Shown here one piece after another: positions 8,465-17,876 of a DNA stretch of 64,000 nt; the first letter of the stretch is position 1, and every line of letters starts with the position of its first letter. The notes beneath the pieces are model-generated. The model was not told where the DNA came from. It worked only from the letters and a program-made list of their open reading frames with translations, and ran no database searches. Where the stretch lies: assembly GCF_008329705.1 (NCBI RefSeq), contig NZ_VTSX01000020.1:41845-105844 (forward strand), read 5' to 3'. The DNA comes from Chryseobacterium sp. SN22 (lineage in GTDB: Bacteria > Bacteroidota > Bacteroidia > Flavobacteriales > Weeksellaceae). Both the position numbers and the translations under genes were made by a program.

Positions 8465-10072
8465 ATGGAATTTAGATATCAGGATCCGTACCCGATTCAG
8501 AAAGATGATACGGTATACAAGAAACTTACCTCAGAATATGTAAGCGTTGAAAAATTAGGAGAACGCGAGATTTTAACCGTCGATCCGAAAGGGCTGGAAC
8601 TACTGGCGGAAGAGGCAATGGCAGACGTTTCCTTTATGCTCCGTTCTTCCCATCTGGAAAGCCTTAGAAGAATTATTGATGATCCTGAAGCAACGGATAA
8701 CGACCGGTTTGTGGCCTACAATCTATTGCAGAACGCTGCGGTGGCGGCAGAGGGGGCTTTGCCTTCCTGTCAGGATACCGGAACGGCGATCGTAATGGGT
8801 AAAAAAGGAGAGAATGTGTACACCGGAGTGGACGACGGAGAATATCTGAGCAAAGGAATCTACAATACCTATCAGAAAAGAAATTTAAGGTATTCCCAGG
8901 TGGTGCCTTTAACCATGTTCGATGAAAAGAATTCCGGTTCCAACCTTCCGGCACAGATTGATATTTATGCGAAGAAAGGAGATTATTACGATTTCCTGTT
9001 TTTAACGAAAGGAGGAGGTTCTGCCAATAAGACGTTCCTGTACCAAAAAACAAAATCATTACTGAACGAAAAGTCGCTGGAAGAATTCATCAAAGAAAAA
9101 ATTTCGGACCTTGGAACTGCGGCCTGCCCGCCTTACCACCTGGCTTTAGTGATCGGAGGGACTTCCGCTGAAGCGAACCTGGCTGCCGTAAAAAAAGCAT
9201 CCGCAAAATATTACGATAACCTTCCGACGGAAGGAAACGAAGCGGGACAGGCGTTCAGAGACCTGGAATGGGAGGCGAAAGTGCAGAAGATCTGCCAGGA
9301 AAGTGCTATCGGGGCACAGTTCGGAGGAAAATACCTGACGCATGATGTCCGGGTCATCAGGCTTCCGCGCCACGCAGCATCCTGCCCGGTAGGAATGGGG
9401 GTTTCCTGTTCAGCAGACCGGAACATCAAAGGAAAAATTACCAGAGACGGAATTTTCCTGGAACAGCTGGAAGTCGATCCGAAGAGATTCCTGCCTGCAA
9501 CACCACCACATCTGGAAGAAGCGGTCGAAATTGATCTGAACAAGCCGATGCCGGAAATCTTAGCTGAACTTTCCAAGTACCCGATCAAGACAAGATTGAA
9601 ATTGAACGGAACACTGATCGTGGCGAGAGATATTGCGCACGCAAAGATCAAAGAGATCATTGACAGCGGACAGCCAATGCCGGAATATTTTAAAAACCAT
9701 CCGATTTATTACGCCGGACCGGCAAAAACGCCGGACGGAATGGCTTCAGGAAGCTTCGGGCCGACCACTGCGGGAAGAATGGATGTCTATGTTGACGAAT
9801 TCCAGAGCCACGGCGGAAGTATGATTATGCTGGCTAAAGGAAATAGGAGCAAGGACGTAACCAATGCCTGCGGAAAATACGGAGGGTTCTATTTGGGCTC
9901 GATCGGAGGGCCGGCAGCCATCCTGGCGAAAGACAATATCCTTTCGGTTGAAGTCGTGGATTTCCCTGAGCTGGGGATGGAAGCGGTACGGAAGATCGAA
10001 GTGAAGGATTTCCCGGCATTCATAATTACGGATGATAAAGGGAACGATTTCTTTGCAAACCTGGCGCATTAA
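8465..10072 (+). CDS. Fumarate hydratase class I (4Fe-4S)
   Basis: Oxygen-sensitive iron-sulfur fumarase of 535 aa (FumA of E. coli has 548). The start at [12 protein letters not shown] is chosen because an upstream in-frame ATG would lie before the promoter's -7 box. The N-terminal alpha domain contains [16 protein letters not shown] and [19 protein letters not shown]; the C-terminal beta domain contains [13 protein letters not shown]. Cysteines in SCQDTG, ACPPYH and [12 protein letters not shown] are candidate cluster ligands. It could also act on related hydroxy acids, as class I hydratases include tartrate dehydratase, but the single-chain architecture fits fumarase. Confidence 0.93.
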   Translation: MEFRYQDPYPIQKDDTVYKKLTSEYVSVEKLGEREILTVDPKGLELLAEEAMADVSFMLRSSHLESLRRIIDDPEATDNDRFVAYNLLQNAAVAAEGALPSCQDTGTAIVMGKKGENVYTGVDDGEYLSKGIYNTYQKRNLRYSQVVPLTMFDEKNSGSNLPAQIDIYAKKGDYYDFLFLTKGGGSANKTFLYQKTKSLLNEKSLEEFIKEKISDLGTAACPPYHLALVIGGTSAEANLAAVKKASAKYYDNLPTEGNEAGQAFRDLEWEAKVQKICQESAIGAQFGGKYLTHDVRVIRLPRHAASCPVGMGVSCSADRNIKGKITRDGIFLEQLEVDPKRFLPATPPHLEEAVEIDLNKPMPEILAELSKYPIKTRLKLNGTLIVARDIAHAKIKEIIDSGQPMPEYFKNHPIYYAGPAKTPDGMASGSFGPTTAGRMDVYVDEFQSHGGSMIMLAKGNRSKDVTNACGKYGGFYLGSIGGPAAILAKDNILSVEVVDFPELGMEAVRKIEVKDFPAFIITDDKGNDFFANLAH

Positions 10073-10115
10073 TTAGTTTAAAATCAAAATAAATAATAAA
10101 ATAGGATGTGTATAT

Positions 10116-10148
10116 TTTGTGTAAAAAAATAAAAAGTCCTATTTTTGC
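10116..10148 (+). promoter_or_regulatory. Promoter of the small membrane protein gene
   Basis: TTTG (10116-10119), 20 nt, TATTTTTGC (10140-10148): a close match to the Bacteroidetes consensus, 18 bp before the ATG. Confidence 0.6.
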
Positions 10149-10166
10149 CTAAAATCTTTAAGAAAA

Positions 10167-10469
10167 ATGATAACGATTTTATCCGCATTTTGGCCGTTTT
10201 ATCAGTTCCTTTGGACCGTATTTTTCATCATTATGTTCCTTGTAGGGTTCTGGTGTATTTTCATGTTCTTCGGATTTGTTATCCCGTTATGGTTAACGGA
10301 AGGTCTGAAAGAATACTTCGGAAAAGTAAAGCCTTTTAATCCTGAAGATATCAGAAGCAAAATGGTGTATGAGCAGGAAGGTGTAGAGGTTATTTACAAC
10401 GAGCCTAAAGGTCATGGTCCGTTTCTTCACGATCATGGACATGACAGCCACGGAAAAGGACATCATTAA
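10167..10469 (+). CDS. Small membrane protein with His-rich tail
   Basis: 100 aa. One long or two short hydrophobic segments fill residues 3-45 (FWPFYQFLWTVFFIIMFLVG and CIFMFFGFVIPLWL). A soluble domain follows, ending in a His/Gly-rich tail (HDHGHDSHGKGHH) that could bind a transition metal. No family was recognised. It has its own promoter and a terminator downstream and is not in an operon. Metal binding is inferred only from the tail. Confidence 0.7.
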   Translation: MITILSAFWPFYQFLWTVFFIIMFLVGFWCIFMFFGFVIPLWLTEGLKEYFGKVKPFNPEDIRSKMVYEQEGVEVIYNEPKGHGPFLHDHGHDSHGKGHH

Positions 10470-10478
10470 TTGATTGTC

Positions 10479-10511
10479 ATTGCTTTTTCACTTGAATTCT
10501 GAAAAAGCAAT
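10479..10511 (+). terminator. Strong hairpin after the His-tailed protein gene
   Basis: A 12-bp perfect stem (ATTGCTTTTTCA / TGAAAAAGCAAT) with a 9-nt loop. It lacks a long T-run, so it may stabilise the 3' end rather than terminate; the next hairpin 24 bp on is the better terminator. Confidence 0.5.
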
Positions 10512-10534
10512 ATCAAAGCAAAACAACATATATT

Positions 10535-10563
10535 AAACCACTTAATTTTTAAGTGGTTTTTTT
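10535..10563. terminator. Bidirectional terminator
   Basis: A 10-bp stem (AAACCACTTA / TAAGTGGTTT) with a 5-nt loop and a T-run on the + strand. It lies between convergent genes and touches the stop codon of the AraC-family gene. Confidence 0.7.
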
Positions 10564-11440
10564 AGTTGAACGATTCCATTCTCAGCTTTTCGGGTGAAAT
10601 CCCGAATTTTTTCTTGAAAGCCCGGGTGAAATTCTGCACATATTCATACCCGCATTCTATTGCGATTTCTTTGATCATGATCTCTCTATCCGTGATCAGC
10701 TTTTTGGCCTTCAGCATTCTCAGTTCTGCCATATAATCGCTTACTGTCCGGTGGTAATGTGCTTTAAATTCTTTCCGGATCTTGTTCTGGTTGATGCCGA
10801 TCAGTTTCCCGATATCCTCTGCTTTTATATTTCTGTGATAATTTTCATCGATAAACTTTTTAATTGTTAAAGGGGTTTTCGGCATTTTTTCCAGCGTATT
10901 TCTTTCATTGAACTGTTCGAAAATCAGGAGCAGCAGCTTGATTATTTTTGCTTCAACAAATAATTTCTGGAGAATTCCTTTTTTGGAATAGCTGATGATT
11001 TCCTTTAAAATAATTTGCATTTCCACGGTCATAGAAGGAGGTGTCTGCTTATGCAGGAAAATATAATGATTACGGATCATGCCTTCCAGAATATCCGCAT
11101 TTTCTTTATTGGATTCCGGATTGATGAGGTTTGAGATATAATCGTAATTCATCTGGATCTGTAAGTATTTGAGCATTTCTTTATTTTCCGTCCATAATTC
11201 GGCTGTGCTTTCTTCGCGAGAATAATGCAGGATATACTGGTTTCTTTTAAATAAAAATTTCGTTCCGCAGTCTTCAGCATTAAGATGAATATTTTCACTT
11301 AGAAAAAAAAGGAGGTTGAAGCTGGTCCTGCCCTCTATTATATCAGATTTGGAAAACCTACCTGTATACAACTCTTCCTTCAGAAAAATTTTGATGTTTT
11401 CGGAACTGAATAATAATCCCTGGCCAGATTGATTCTTCAT
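10562..11440 (-). CDS. AraC-family transcriptional regulator
   Basis: 292 aa. The C-terminal 100 residues form the double helix-turn-helix domain: IKAEDIGKLIGINQNKIRKE is helix-turn-helix 1, and IKEIAIECGYEYVQNFTRAF plus KKFGISPEKLR match the AraC signature. The N-terminal 190 residues are a sensing or dimerisation region with no recognised ligand-binding fold. It is transcribed away from the two FISUMP secreted-protein genes with 141 bp between starts, so those genes are candidate targets. This is inferred from position. Confidence 0.9.
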   Translation of the reverse strand: MKNQSGQGLLFSSENIKIFLKEELYTGRFSKSDIIEGRTSFNLLFFLSENIHLNAEDCGTKFLFKRNQYILHYSREESTAELWTENKEMLKYLQIQMNYDYISNLINPESNKENADILEGMIRNHYIFLHKQTPPSMTVEMQIILKEIISYSKKGILQKLFVEAKIIKLLLLIFEQFNERNTLEKMPKTPLTIKKFIDENYHRNIKAEDIGKLIGINQNKIRKEFKAHYHRTVSDYMAELRMLKAKKLITDREIMIKEIAIECGYEYVQNFTRAFKKKFGISPEKLRMESFN

Positions 11441-11581
11441 ATGTGTAATTTATAAATAGTACCATTGATAAGAGGGGGATCGATAACAAAAAGTTCGTTA
11501 ATGATAACCCGATGTTAGATAAGTCAGATACTTTTGCGTAAAATTAATTATAATTTAGAATAAATAAAAATAATATTTAAG

Positions 11582-12613
11582 ATGAATAAATTATTTAATA
11601 GTTTTTGCATGTCGGGTGCTATGCTCTTACTGCTAACAAACAATACGAAGGCACAGGCCTGCAGCAATGCGGATCCAGGAAATACGCCCGGTGATCTGGG
11701 ATGTGTTTCATTTATTTATCAGGGTCAGCCGGTAACCTACACGACGGTAAGGAGTGCGGATGGAGAAATCTGGCTTCAGCAAAATATGGGAAGCAGCAAA
11801 GTAGCTGCCTCAATAAATGATACAGAAGCTTACGGAGACCTTTTCCAGTGGGGAAGATGGGATGACGGGCATCAGTTACGCAATTCGGCGATCGTAGCCA
11901 CAGCTCCCGCGGTAAACGACCCCTCAGGACTGAATGGCGGTAATTCCGGATTTTATTCTGCGGGATCTAATTCATTTTCCAACTGGTGGTCGGAAGGGGC
12001 GCCAAATGATCAGTGGACGGCAGCAAACCCGTCCTCTGCTACGGCAACAAATGGTGCCGACCCTTGTAAAGCGATGGGTGCCGGCTGGAGGCTTCCGTTG
12101 GGCAGCGAGATCGAGACGGTTCTGGCGGCAGAAAATATTTCGGATACCGGGTCTGCATTTTCCAGCCATCTGAAAATGGTTCCTGCCGGAATGAAAGATT
12201 ATAACGGGATCTTCTCTCCGGGAGCAAGGCTTTATTTGTGGTCTTCCTCTTCTTCGCCTTATACGGGTTCCGGCCAGCATCTGTATATCAGCATGTACTC
12301 AGCCCTTACCAACAGCAGCGGCCGTGACGGCGGAATGTCTGTTCGCTGCATGAAAGAGATCTCTTCACTGTCCGTATCCGACCTCAAAAAAAAGGCCATA
12401 GGTATTTACCCGAATCCTACTTCAGGAATCCTTTACCTTAACACGGATGCGGCAGTGGAAAATATTTACCTCATCGCTATAACGGGACAGATTGTAAAGG
12501 TTCAGGCTGCTGAAGGGAAAATAGATATCAGCAATGTACCGGCGGGAGTCTATACTGCCGAAGTTGTTTTAAAGAACGGGGAAAAGATCATCAGGAAAGT
12601 TATTAAAAATTAA
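11582..12613 (+). CDS. Secreted FISUMP-domain protein with type IX sorting tail
   Basis: 343 aa. A signal peptide (about residues 1-25, ending near TKAQA) precedes a FISUMP (Fibrobacter succinogenes major paralogous) domain: DGEIWLQQNMGSS, YGDLFQWGRWDDGHQLR, GADPCKAMGAGWRLP and a terminal MSVRCMKE. The last 70 residues (IYPNPTSGILYLN ... AGVYTAEV) are a type A sorting domain for type IX secretion, so the protein is exported and probably attached to the surface. The next gene, 10 bp downstream, encodes a longer paralogue sharing this whole architecture; the pair arose by tandem duplication. Confidence 0.85.
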   Translation: MNKLFNSFCMSGAMLLLLTNNTKAQACSNADPGNTPGDLGCVSFIYQGQPVTYTTVRSADGEIWLQQNMGSSKVAASINDTEAYGDLFQWGRWDDGHQLRNSAIVATAPAVNDPSGLNGGNSGFYSAGSNSFSNWWSEGAPNDQWTAANPSSATATNGADPCKAMGAGWRLPLGSEIETVLAAENISDTGSAFSSHLKMVPAGMKDYNGIFSPGARLYLWSSSSSPYTGSGQHLYISMYSALTNSSGRDGGMSVRCMKEISSLSVSDLKKKAIGIYPNPTSGILYLNTDAAVENIYLIAITGQIVKVQAAEGKIDISNVPAGVYTAEVVLKNGEKIIRKVIKN

Positions 12614-12623
12614 ATCTTTGGTT

Positions 12624-14696
12624 ATGTTTAAAAATATACATTTTTCAGCACGTAAAACAGTCGCTGCATTTGGTGTGGCGACTCTTACAGCAGGGTATCT
12701 GCCTGCCCAGCAATGGGAAACGGTAGGGATGGCGGAAACTATTTCTGCCGGCGGAACGGCTTTTAATAATTTACTCGTCAGCAACGGAAAATATTATGTT
12801 TCATATTATGATACTGCTGCGGGCAAAGGTTCGGCACAGGTATTCGATGGAACCTCATGGTCTTATTTGGGCGGTACCGCAGGAATTACCACGGGTACGG
12901 CTACCTACAGTTCTTTGTCTGCGGATGGCCTGGGTAATCTGTATTATACCAATCAGATCGGGTGGCCCGGTGCCGGGATGGAAGTCCGTAAGTTTAACGG
13001 AACCTCCTGGAGCCAGCTTCCGGATGCTGTAAATACTTCCGTTAACTATCACGCTTCTGCCGTTTCTCCATCAAATACCTTATTTACTTTTTCCGGACAG
13101 AATTTCGGAACCGTTCAGCGGTATATAAACGGCGCATGGGAGCAGGTAGGAAATTCCGGTTTTTCCGGCGGGGTTACCTTTGCAGAAATGGTAATCGGCA
13201 GTAATAGTAAAGTCTACACCTGCAGTGTATCCGGTAGCGTAAATGTGTACGAAAATATGACAACTGCCACTGCTTCAGATAACTGGACCTTGGTAGGCGG
13301 GAGTATTGTGGACGCCGCTTCCGCCAGTGAACAGTACAATTCGGATATTGCAATCGATGCGGATAATAACCTCTACGTGGCCTATGTCTCGAACTCAGCT
13401 AACGGACGAAAGCTAAACGTTAAAAAGTTCAACGGTACAGGTTGGGTACAGGTTGGAAATGCCGACTTTTCCACTGGCAAGGCCCAGCATGTGGCTATTG
13501 CCGTTACACCTTCAGGAACACCTTATGTCGTAGCCAGCCGTTGGGAAAACGACGACTTTTCAAGAAATACAGTTTACAAACTTGATGTTGCCACCCAGAC
13601 TTGGAGCGCATTCGGAGGGAACTTCATTTCTGATGGGAAGGCAGTTTATAATGATCTTGCCTATGATAAAACGAATAATTACCTGGTGTTGGCCTATTCC
13701 CAGGACGGGACAAAAGTAAAAAGGATTTCCCTTAGTCCGGCTTGTAATAATACCGATCCGGGAAGCAGTACGGGAGACTTGGGCTGTGTGAAATTCAACT
13801 ACAGGGGGCAGACGGTAAATTATACTACGGTAAGGGCTGCAGATGGAAACGTCTGGCTTCAGCAGAATCTGGGGAGCCATCAGGTAGCAACCTCTCTCAG
13901 CGATGCCAATTCTTACGGAGATCTTTTCCAGTGGGGAAGATGGGACGACGGCCATCAGCTGAGAAGCTCCGGAACGGCAGCAGCACCTTCAGCAAATTCA
14001 CCGGACGGCCTGGCAGGAACAAATGCTTTCGTTACCGGATCGGGATCGGGTTCCTGGTGGGCAACCAATGCAACCAGTGACCGATGGAATGAGGAGTCTT
14101 CATCTTCAGTAACACCTACAAACGGGGCGGATCCCTGTAAAGCGGTAGGCCAGGGGTGGAGGCTTCCAACCTCAGCAGAATGGGTAACCCTGGTTGGAGC
14201 GGAAGGAATCAGTAATCCGGCAACAGCTTATTCCAGTTATCTTAAATTGCCGGCAGGAGGATACCGGAGCAATACAACCGGAGCCTTCACATTCGTTGGG
14301 CAGCGAGGGTATTTCTGGAGTTCTGAAACCGCCAACACGGGAGGTCGGTATCTATATATCGGATCAGCAATCGTAACGCCGGCTTCCGGAGGTCCGAGAG
14401 GACAAGGAGAATCAGTAAGATGTGTAAAAGATTTTTCCGCATTGGCCACTTCCGATGTAGCCCTAGCCATAAAACCGGTGCAGGTATATCCGAACCCGAC
14501 TAACGGAATTTTATACATCAAATCCGATTCATCCGTTGAGACTGTACATATTACAAATATTGAAGGCCGGAAAATCCCGGCAGATCTTTCAGGAAACCAG
14601 CTGAATTTAGCAGGGTTCCCGAAAGGAATATATATGGTCGAAATCAAGTTAAGAGGACAGGAGCAGCCGATTTCCAAAAAAGTAATTAAAAATTAA
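12624..14696 (+). CDS. Secreted protein: propeller-like repeats, FISUMP domain, type IX tail
   Basis: 690 aa from MFKNIHFSARKTVAAFG; an in-frame TTG at 12618 is possible but less likely. A signal peptide ends near LPAQQ. Residues about 30-370 contain repeated units with NGTSW/FNGTGW-like turns (FDGTSWSYLG, FNGTSWSQLP, FNGTGWVQVG) about 50 residues apart, suggesting a beta-propeller. Residues about 375-610 are a FISUMP domain very close to that of the gene before it (GDLFQWGRWDDGHQLR is identical). The C-terminus carries VYPNPTNGILYIK, a type IX sorting tail. Probably co-transcribed with the preceding gene. Function unknown, possibly adhesion or carbohydrate contact. Confidence 0.85.
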   Translation: MFKNIHFSARKTVAAFGVATLTAGYLPAQQWETVGMAETISAGGTAFNNLLVSNGKYYVSYYDTAAGKGSAQVFDGTSWSYLGGTAGITTGTATYSSLSADGLGNLYYTNQIGWPGAGMEVRKFNGTSWSQLPDAVNTSVNYHASAVSPSNTLFTFSGQNFGTVQRYINGAWEQVGNSGFSGGVTFAEMVIGSNSKVYTCSVSGSVNVYENMTTATASDNWTLVGGSIVDAASASEQYNSDIAIDADNNLYVAYVSNSANGRKLNVKKFNGTGWVQVGNADFSTGKAQHVAIAVTPSGTPYVVASRWENDDFSRNTVYKLDVATQTWSAFGGNFISDGKAVYNDLAYDKTNNYLVLAYSQDGTKVKRISLSPACNNTDPGSSTGDLGCVKFNYRGQTVNYTTVRAADGNVWLQQNLGSHQVATSLSDANSYGDLFQWGRWDDGHQLRSSGTAAAPSANSPDGLAGTNAFVTGSGSGSWWATNATSDRWNEESSSSVTPTNGADPCKAVGQGWRLPTSAEWVTLVGAEGISNPATAYSSYLKLPAGGYRSNTTGAFTFVGQRGYFWSSETANTGGRYLYIGSAIVTPASGGPRGQGESVRCVKDFSALATSDVALAIKPVQVYPNPTNGILYIKSDSSVETVHITNIEGRKIPADLSGNQLNLAGFPKGIYMVEIKLRGQEQPISKKVIKN

Positions 14697-14723
14697 ATTT
14701 TTCGTCCATAATAGTTGATTGAT

Positions 14724-14757
14724 AGAAGGCTTTTTGAAAAAGTCTTCTGTTTTTTTG
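14724..14757 (+). terminator. Rho-independent terminator after the FISUMP pair
   Basis: A 12-bp stem (AGAAGGCTTTTT / AAAAAGTCTTCT, one G-T pair) is followed by a T-run. The spacer up to 14976 is AT-rich and shows no other convincing gene. Confidence 0.8.
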
Positions 14758-14976
14758 TTCTGGTCTATATGGAAATACTCCTTCTTCACGCATTGCGACT
14801 GAACTTTACAGCTGGTTAGTGTTTTTTTTAGTTTTAATTTTTTTTCATTCTCTTGGAATTTGTAATTCAAAGCATAGGGTTTCAGCCGGTTAAATTTATT
14901 TTTTCAATATGAAAATTAAAACATGGTGAAAATAAATTATCTTTATTAAACTGTACTTAAAAAAATTAGAAACGAT

Positions 14977-17814
14977 ATGAGAAAGTTTTATTCAGGTCTT
15001 TTATTGATGATGGTGGCCTTTGCATTCGGCCAGATCAGCTATACCATTACACCGAACCCGTTCAATGAAACGAGTGCTATTACTTTAACCGTTCCGGGAG
15101 CACAGATTGATGAAGCAGCCTGGGGGGTATCGAACAACGCCATTTACATCTGGTCGTGGTCTCTTGATACCAATTACCAGAACAGCCAGGACTGTCCTAC
15201 CAACGGAAGCTGGAATAATTCCAACGAGCTGAACCGGCTCAGTTACAATGCAGCTACCGATACGTATTCCTTATCTTTTATCCCAGCTGCCTTTTACGGG
15301 AGAACGGGAATTGGCAGATTCGGGTTTTTATTAAAAGATAAAACAGGGAGCCACCAAACATCTGACAATTTCGTCAATGTCGGGGTTTTAAACCTGACCA
15401 TGACCAATCCTGTGGCCAACAGCCTGACCTCAGTTCCTACAGGAAATTCAATCAACGTTACGGCAACAACCAATGTAAGTGCTACTTTTCAGCTGAAAGC
15501 TAATGGAGCAGTGGTGAATTCCACATCAACGCCTTCCACTTCTTACGTATACAGCTACACCGTAAGCCAGGATGCCAATATGGAACTGGTCGCAACCGAT
15601 GCCAATTCAACGGTCAAAAATGCAACATTTATGTTGCAGGTTCCCCGGAATGTGGTTTCGCAGGCCATTCCAAGCTGGATCAGACAGGGGATCAACTACA
15701 ATCCGATCGATAATACAAAAGTCGGACTCGCATTATATGCCCCGTTTAAAAATTTCGTTCACGTGATCGGAAGCTTTAACAACTGGACAGTAAATGATGC
15801 TTATTTAATGAAGAGGGATACTGCCAATCCGGATTTGTATTGGATCGAACTGAGCGGCCTTACGCCACAGCAGCTGTATACTTTCCAGTACAGAACCAAT
15901 GATCTGAAAAAAGTAGCGGATCCTTATTCTCCGCAGATCTTATCTTCTTATGACGACCAGTATATTACCGCCTCTACCTATCCAAATCTACCGGCGTTTC
16001 CTGCAGGACAGGGGTTTGAAGTTTCCATATTTAAAACCGGACAGGCGCCTTACAACTGGCAGGTAACCAATTTCCAGAGGCCGGCGAAAGAAAATCTGGT
16101 GGTCTATGAATTGTTATTGAGGGATTTTACACAGGAAAAAAACTGGCAGTCGCTGATCAATAAAATCACCTATTTGAAAGGGCTGAACATCAATGCCATC
16201 GAGCTGATGCCGATTATGGAATTTGAAGGAAATCTGTCCTGGGGATACAATACTTCCTTCCATTATGCACTGGACAAAGCTTACGGAACCCCTGAAAAAT
16301 TCAAGGAATTTGTAGATCTGTGCCACCAGAACGGAATCGCCGTGATTCTGGACGTTGCTTTTAATCACGCTACCGGGCGTTCTCCATTAGCCAGATTATG
16401 GAATATCGATCCGGATGGAGACGGGTACGGGGATATTGCGGCCAACAACCCTTACTTCAATCAGGTGCCTAAACATTCTTATAATGTCTTTAACGATTTC
16501 AACCATACCAGCGCTTCAACGAAATATTACGTTGAAAGATGTCTTCAGCAATGGCTGACAGAATACCGTATCGATGGTTTCCGTTGGGATTTAACGAAAG
16601 GGTTTACCCAAAACTGTTCGGAGAATGATGAAACCTGCACGAATGCTTATCAGCAGGACCGCGTGGATATTTTAAAATATTATGCCGACAGGCAATGGGC
16701 GCTTGATCCGAATTCTTACATGATCTTTGAACATTTGGGAACGGATGCCGAAGAGCAGCAGTGGGCCAATTACAGAATAGCCGAAGGAAAAGGTGTTATG
16801 CTCTGGAATAACCAGAACGGTTCTTATAATCAGAATACCATGGGGTACAAGGAGAACAGCAATTACGACAGGATGAACCATGTCCTTCACGGCTTTACCA
16901 ATATGTCTGCCGTGGGCTATGGAGAAAGCCATGATGAGGAAAGGCTGATGTTCAAAAATATGGCTTATGGTGCGGTAAACGGAAGCTATGACGTGAAAAG
17001 CCTAAATACCGCACTGGACAGGATGAAAACTTTCGGTGCAACGTTCTTTACCATTCCCGGCCCGAAAATGATCTGGCAGTTTGGGGAGCTGGGTTATGAA
17101 TTCAGCATCAACAGATGCCAGGACGGAACCATCAACAACGGTTGTAGAACAGATCAGAAGCCGATTGCATTTACCCTCAACTATGATACAAATACCAACA
17201 GGAAAGCGGTGTATGATACCTGGGCGAAAATCATCAATTTCAGGAATCTGTATCCGGTTTTCAGATCAAAAACCTATTCTATAGAGTCCAACAACCTGGC
17301 AAACGACCCGGAAGGGCTGATTACCCGGATCTACGTATACGATAATCTTCTGACGTCGGGAATCAAGAACGTGGTGGTGCTGGCGAATTATTCCACCGCG
17401 GTTCAGGGTGTCGTGCCGTATTTCCCTTATGCTGGGCAATGGCAGAATCTGATGGATAACTCTGTTACTAACGTAACTTCCATAACCGCGCCGATCAGTC
17501 TTCAGCCGGGCGAGTTCAGGATATTCGGAAACTATGCCGGGAGCTTATCCACGTCTGACGCAAGCGCGGAAAATAAGCTTTCTCTGCAAATTGCGGATAA
17601 CCCGGTGAAAAACGGTATGGCTAAATTAATTTACCATAAAGCAAAGAATGGAGAGATTTTCATCTACGATTTAAGCGGCAGAAAGATGGATTCATTTAAG
17701 CTTACCGGTGAAAACGGAGCTTACGAATTGAAAACAAATTATGCGGCCGGAACGTATCTTGTTCACTTAAAGTCGGATACGGGAATCGCAATTCAGAAAA
17801 TGATTGTGAAATAA
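14977..17814 (+). CDS. Secreted GH13 alpha-amylase-family enzyme with type IX tail
   Basis: 945 aa. After a signal peptide (MRKFYSGLLLMMVAFAFGQ) come about 200 residues of beta-rich sequence. An E-set/CBM48-like domain follows (FVHVIGSFNNW near residue 265), then the GH13 barrel. All four GH13 regions are seen: region I DVAFNH (Asp459), region II GFRWD with nucleophile Asp538, region III FEH with acid/base Glu585, and region IV SHDEE with Asp653. The C-terminus (VYLVHL-like AGTYLVHLKSDTG) is a type IX sorting domain. It should act outside the cell on alpha-glucans such as starch, glycogen or pullulan; the exact specificity cannot be read. No susCD genes are adjacent. Confidence 0.9.
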   Translation: MRKFYSGLLLMMVAFAFGQISYTITPNPFNETSAITLTVPGAQIDEAAWGVSNNAIYIWSWSLDTNYQNSQDCPTNGSWNNSNELNRLSYNAATDTYSLSFIPAAFYGRTGIGRFGFLLKDKTGSHQTSDNFVNVGVLNLTMTNPVANSLTSVPTGNSINVTATTNVSATFQLKANGAVVNSTSTPSTSYVYSYTVSQDANMELVATDANSTVKNATFMLQVPRNVVSQAIPSWIRQGINYNPIDNTKVGLALYAPFKNFVHVIGSFNNWTVNDAYLMKRDTANPDLYWIELSGLTPQQLYTFQYRTNDLKKVADPYSPQILSSYDDQYITASTYPNLPAFPAGQGFEVSIFKTGQAPYNWQVTNFQRPAKENLVVYELLLRDFTQEKNWQSLINKITYLKGLNINAIELMPIMEFEGNLSWGYNTSFHYALDKAYGTPEKFKEFVDLCHQNGIAVILDVAFNHATGRSPLARLWNIDPDGDGYGDIAANNPYFNQVPKHSYNVFNDFNHTSASTKYYVERCLQQWLTEYRIDGFRWDLTKGFTQNCSENDETCTNAYQQDRVDILKYYADRQWALDPNSYMIFEHLGTDAEEQQWANYRIAEGKGVMLWNNQNGSYNQNTMGYKENSNYDRMNHVLHGFTNMSAVGYGESHDEERLMFKNMAYGAVNGSYDVKSLNTALDRMKTFGATFFTIPGPKMIWQFGELGYEFSINRCQDGTINNGCRTDQKPIAFTLNYDTNTNRKAVYDTWAKIINFRNLYPVFRSKTYSIESNNLANDPEGLITRIYVYDNLLTSGIKNVVVLANYSTAVQGVVPYFPYAGQWQNLMDNSVTNVTSITAPISLQPGEFRIFGNYAGSLSTSDASAENKLSLQIADNPVKNGMAKLIYHKAKNGEIFIYDLSGRKMDSFKLTGENGAYELKTNYAAGTYLVHLKSDTGIAIQKMIVK

Positions 17815-17842
17815 CCTGTGGATAAGTCTGTAAGTTAATCCG

Positions 17843-17876
17843 AAAGGAGGTCATTTCCATGACCTCCTTTTTGTTT
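17843..17876 (+). terminator. Rho-independent terminator after the amylase gene
   Basis: An 11-bp perfect stem (AAAGGAGGTCA / TGACCTCCTTT) with a 6-nt loop and T-run. It isolates the following non-coding block from amylase transcription. A perfect inverted DnaA box (TGTGGATAA, 17817-17825) lies between the stop codon and this hairpin. Confidence 0.85.

Noticed and set aside
14649..14870. 73-codon minus-strand open frame after the FISUMP pair
   Set aside because: It covers the terminator hairpin and the end of the secreted-protein gene, and is mostly Lys, Asn and Phe from AT-rich DNA.
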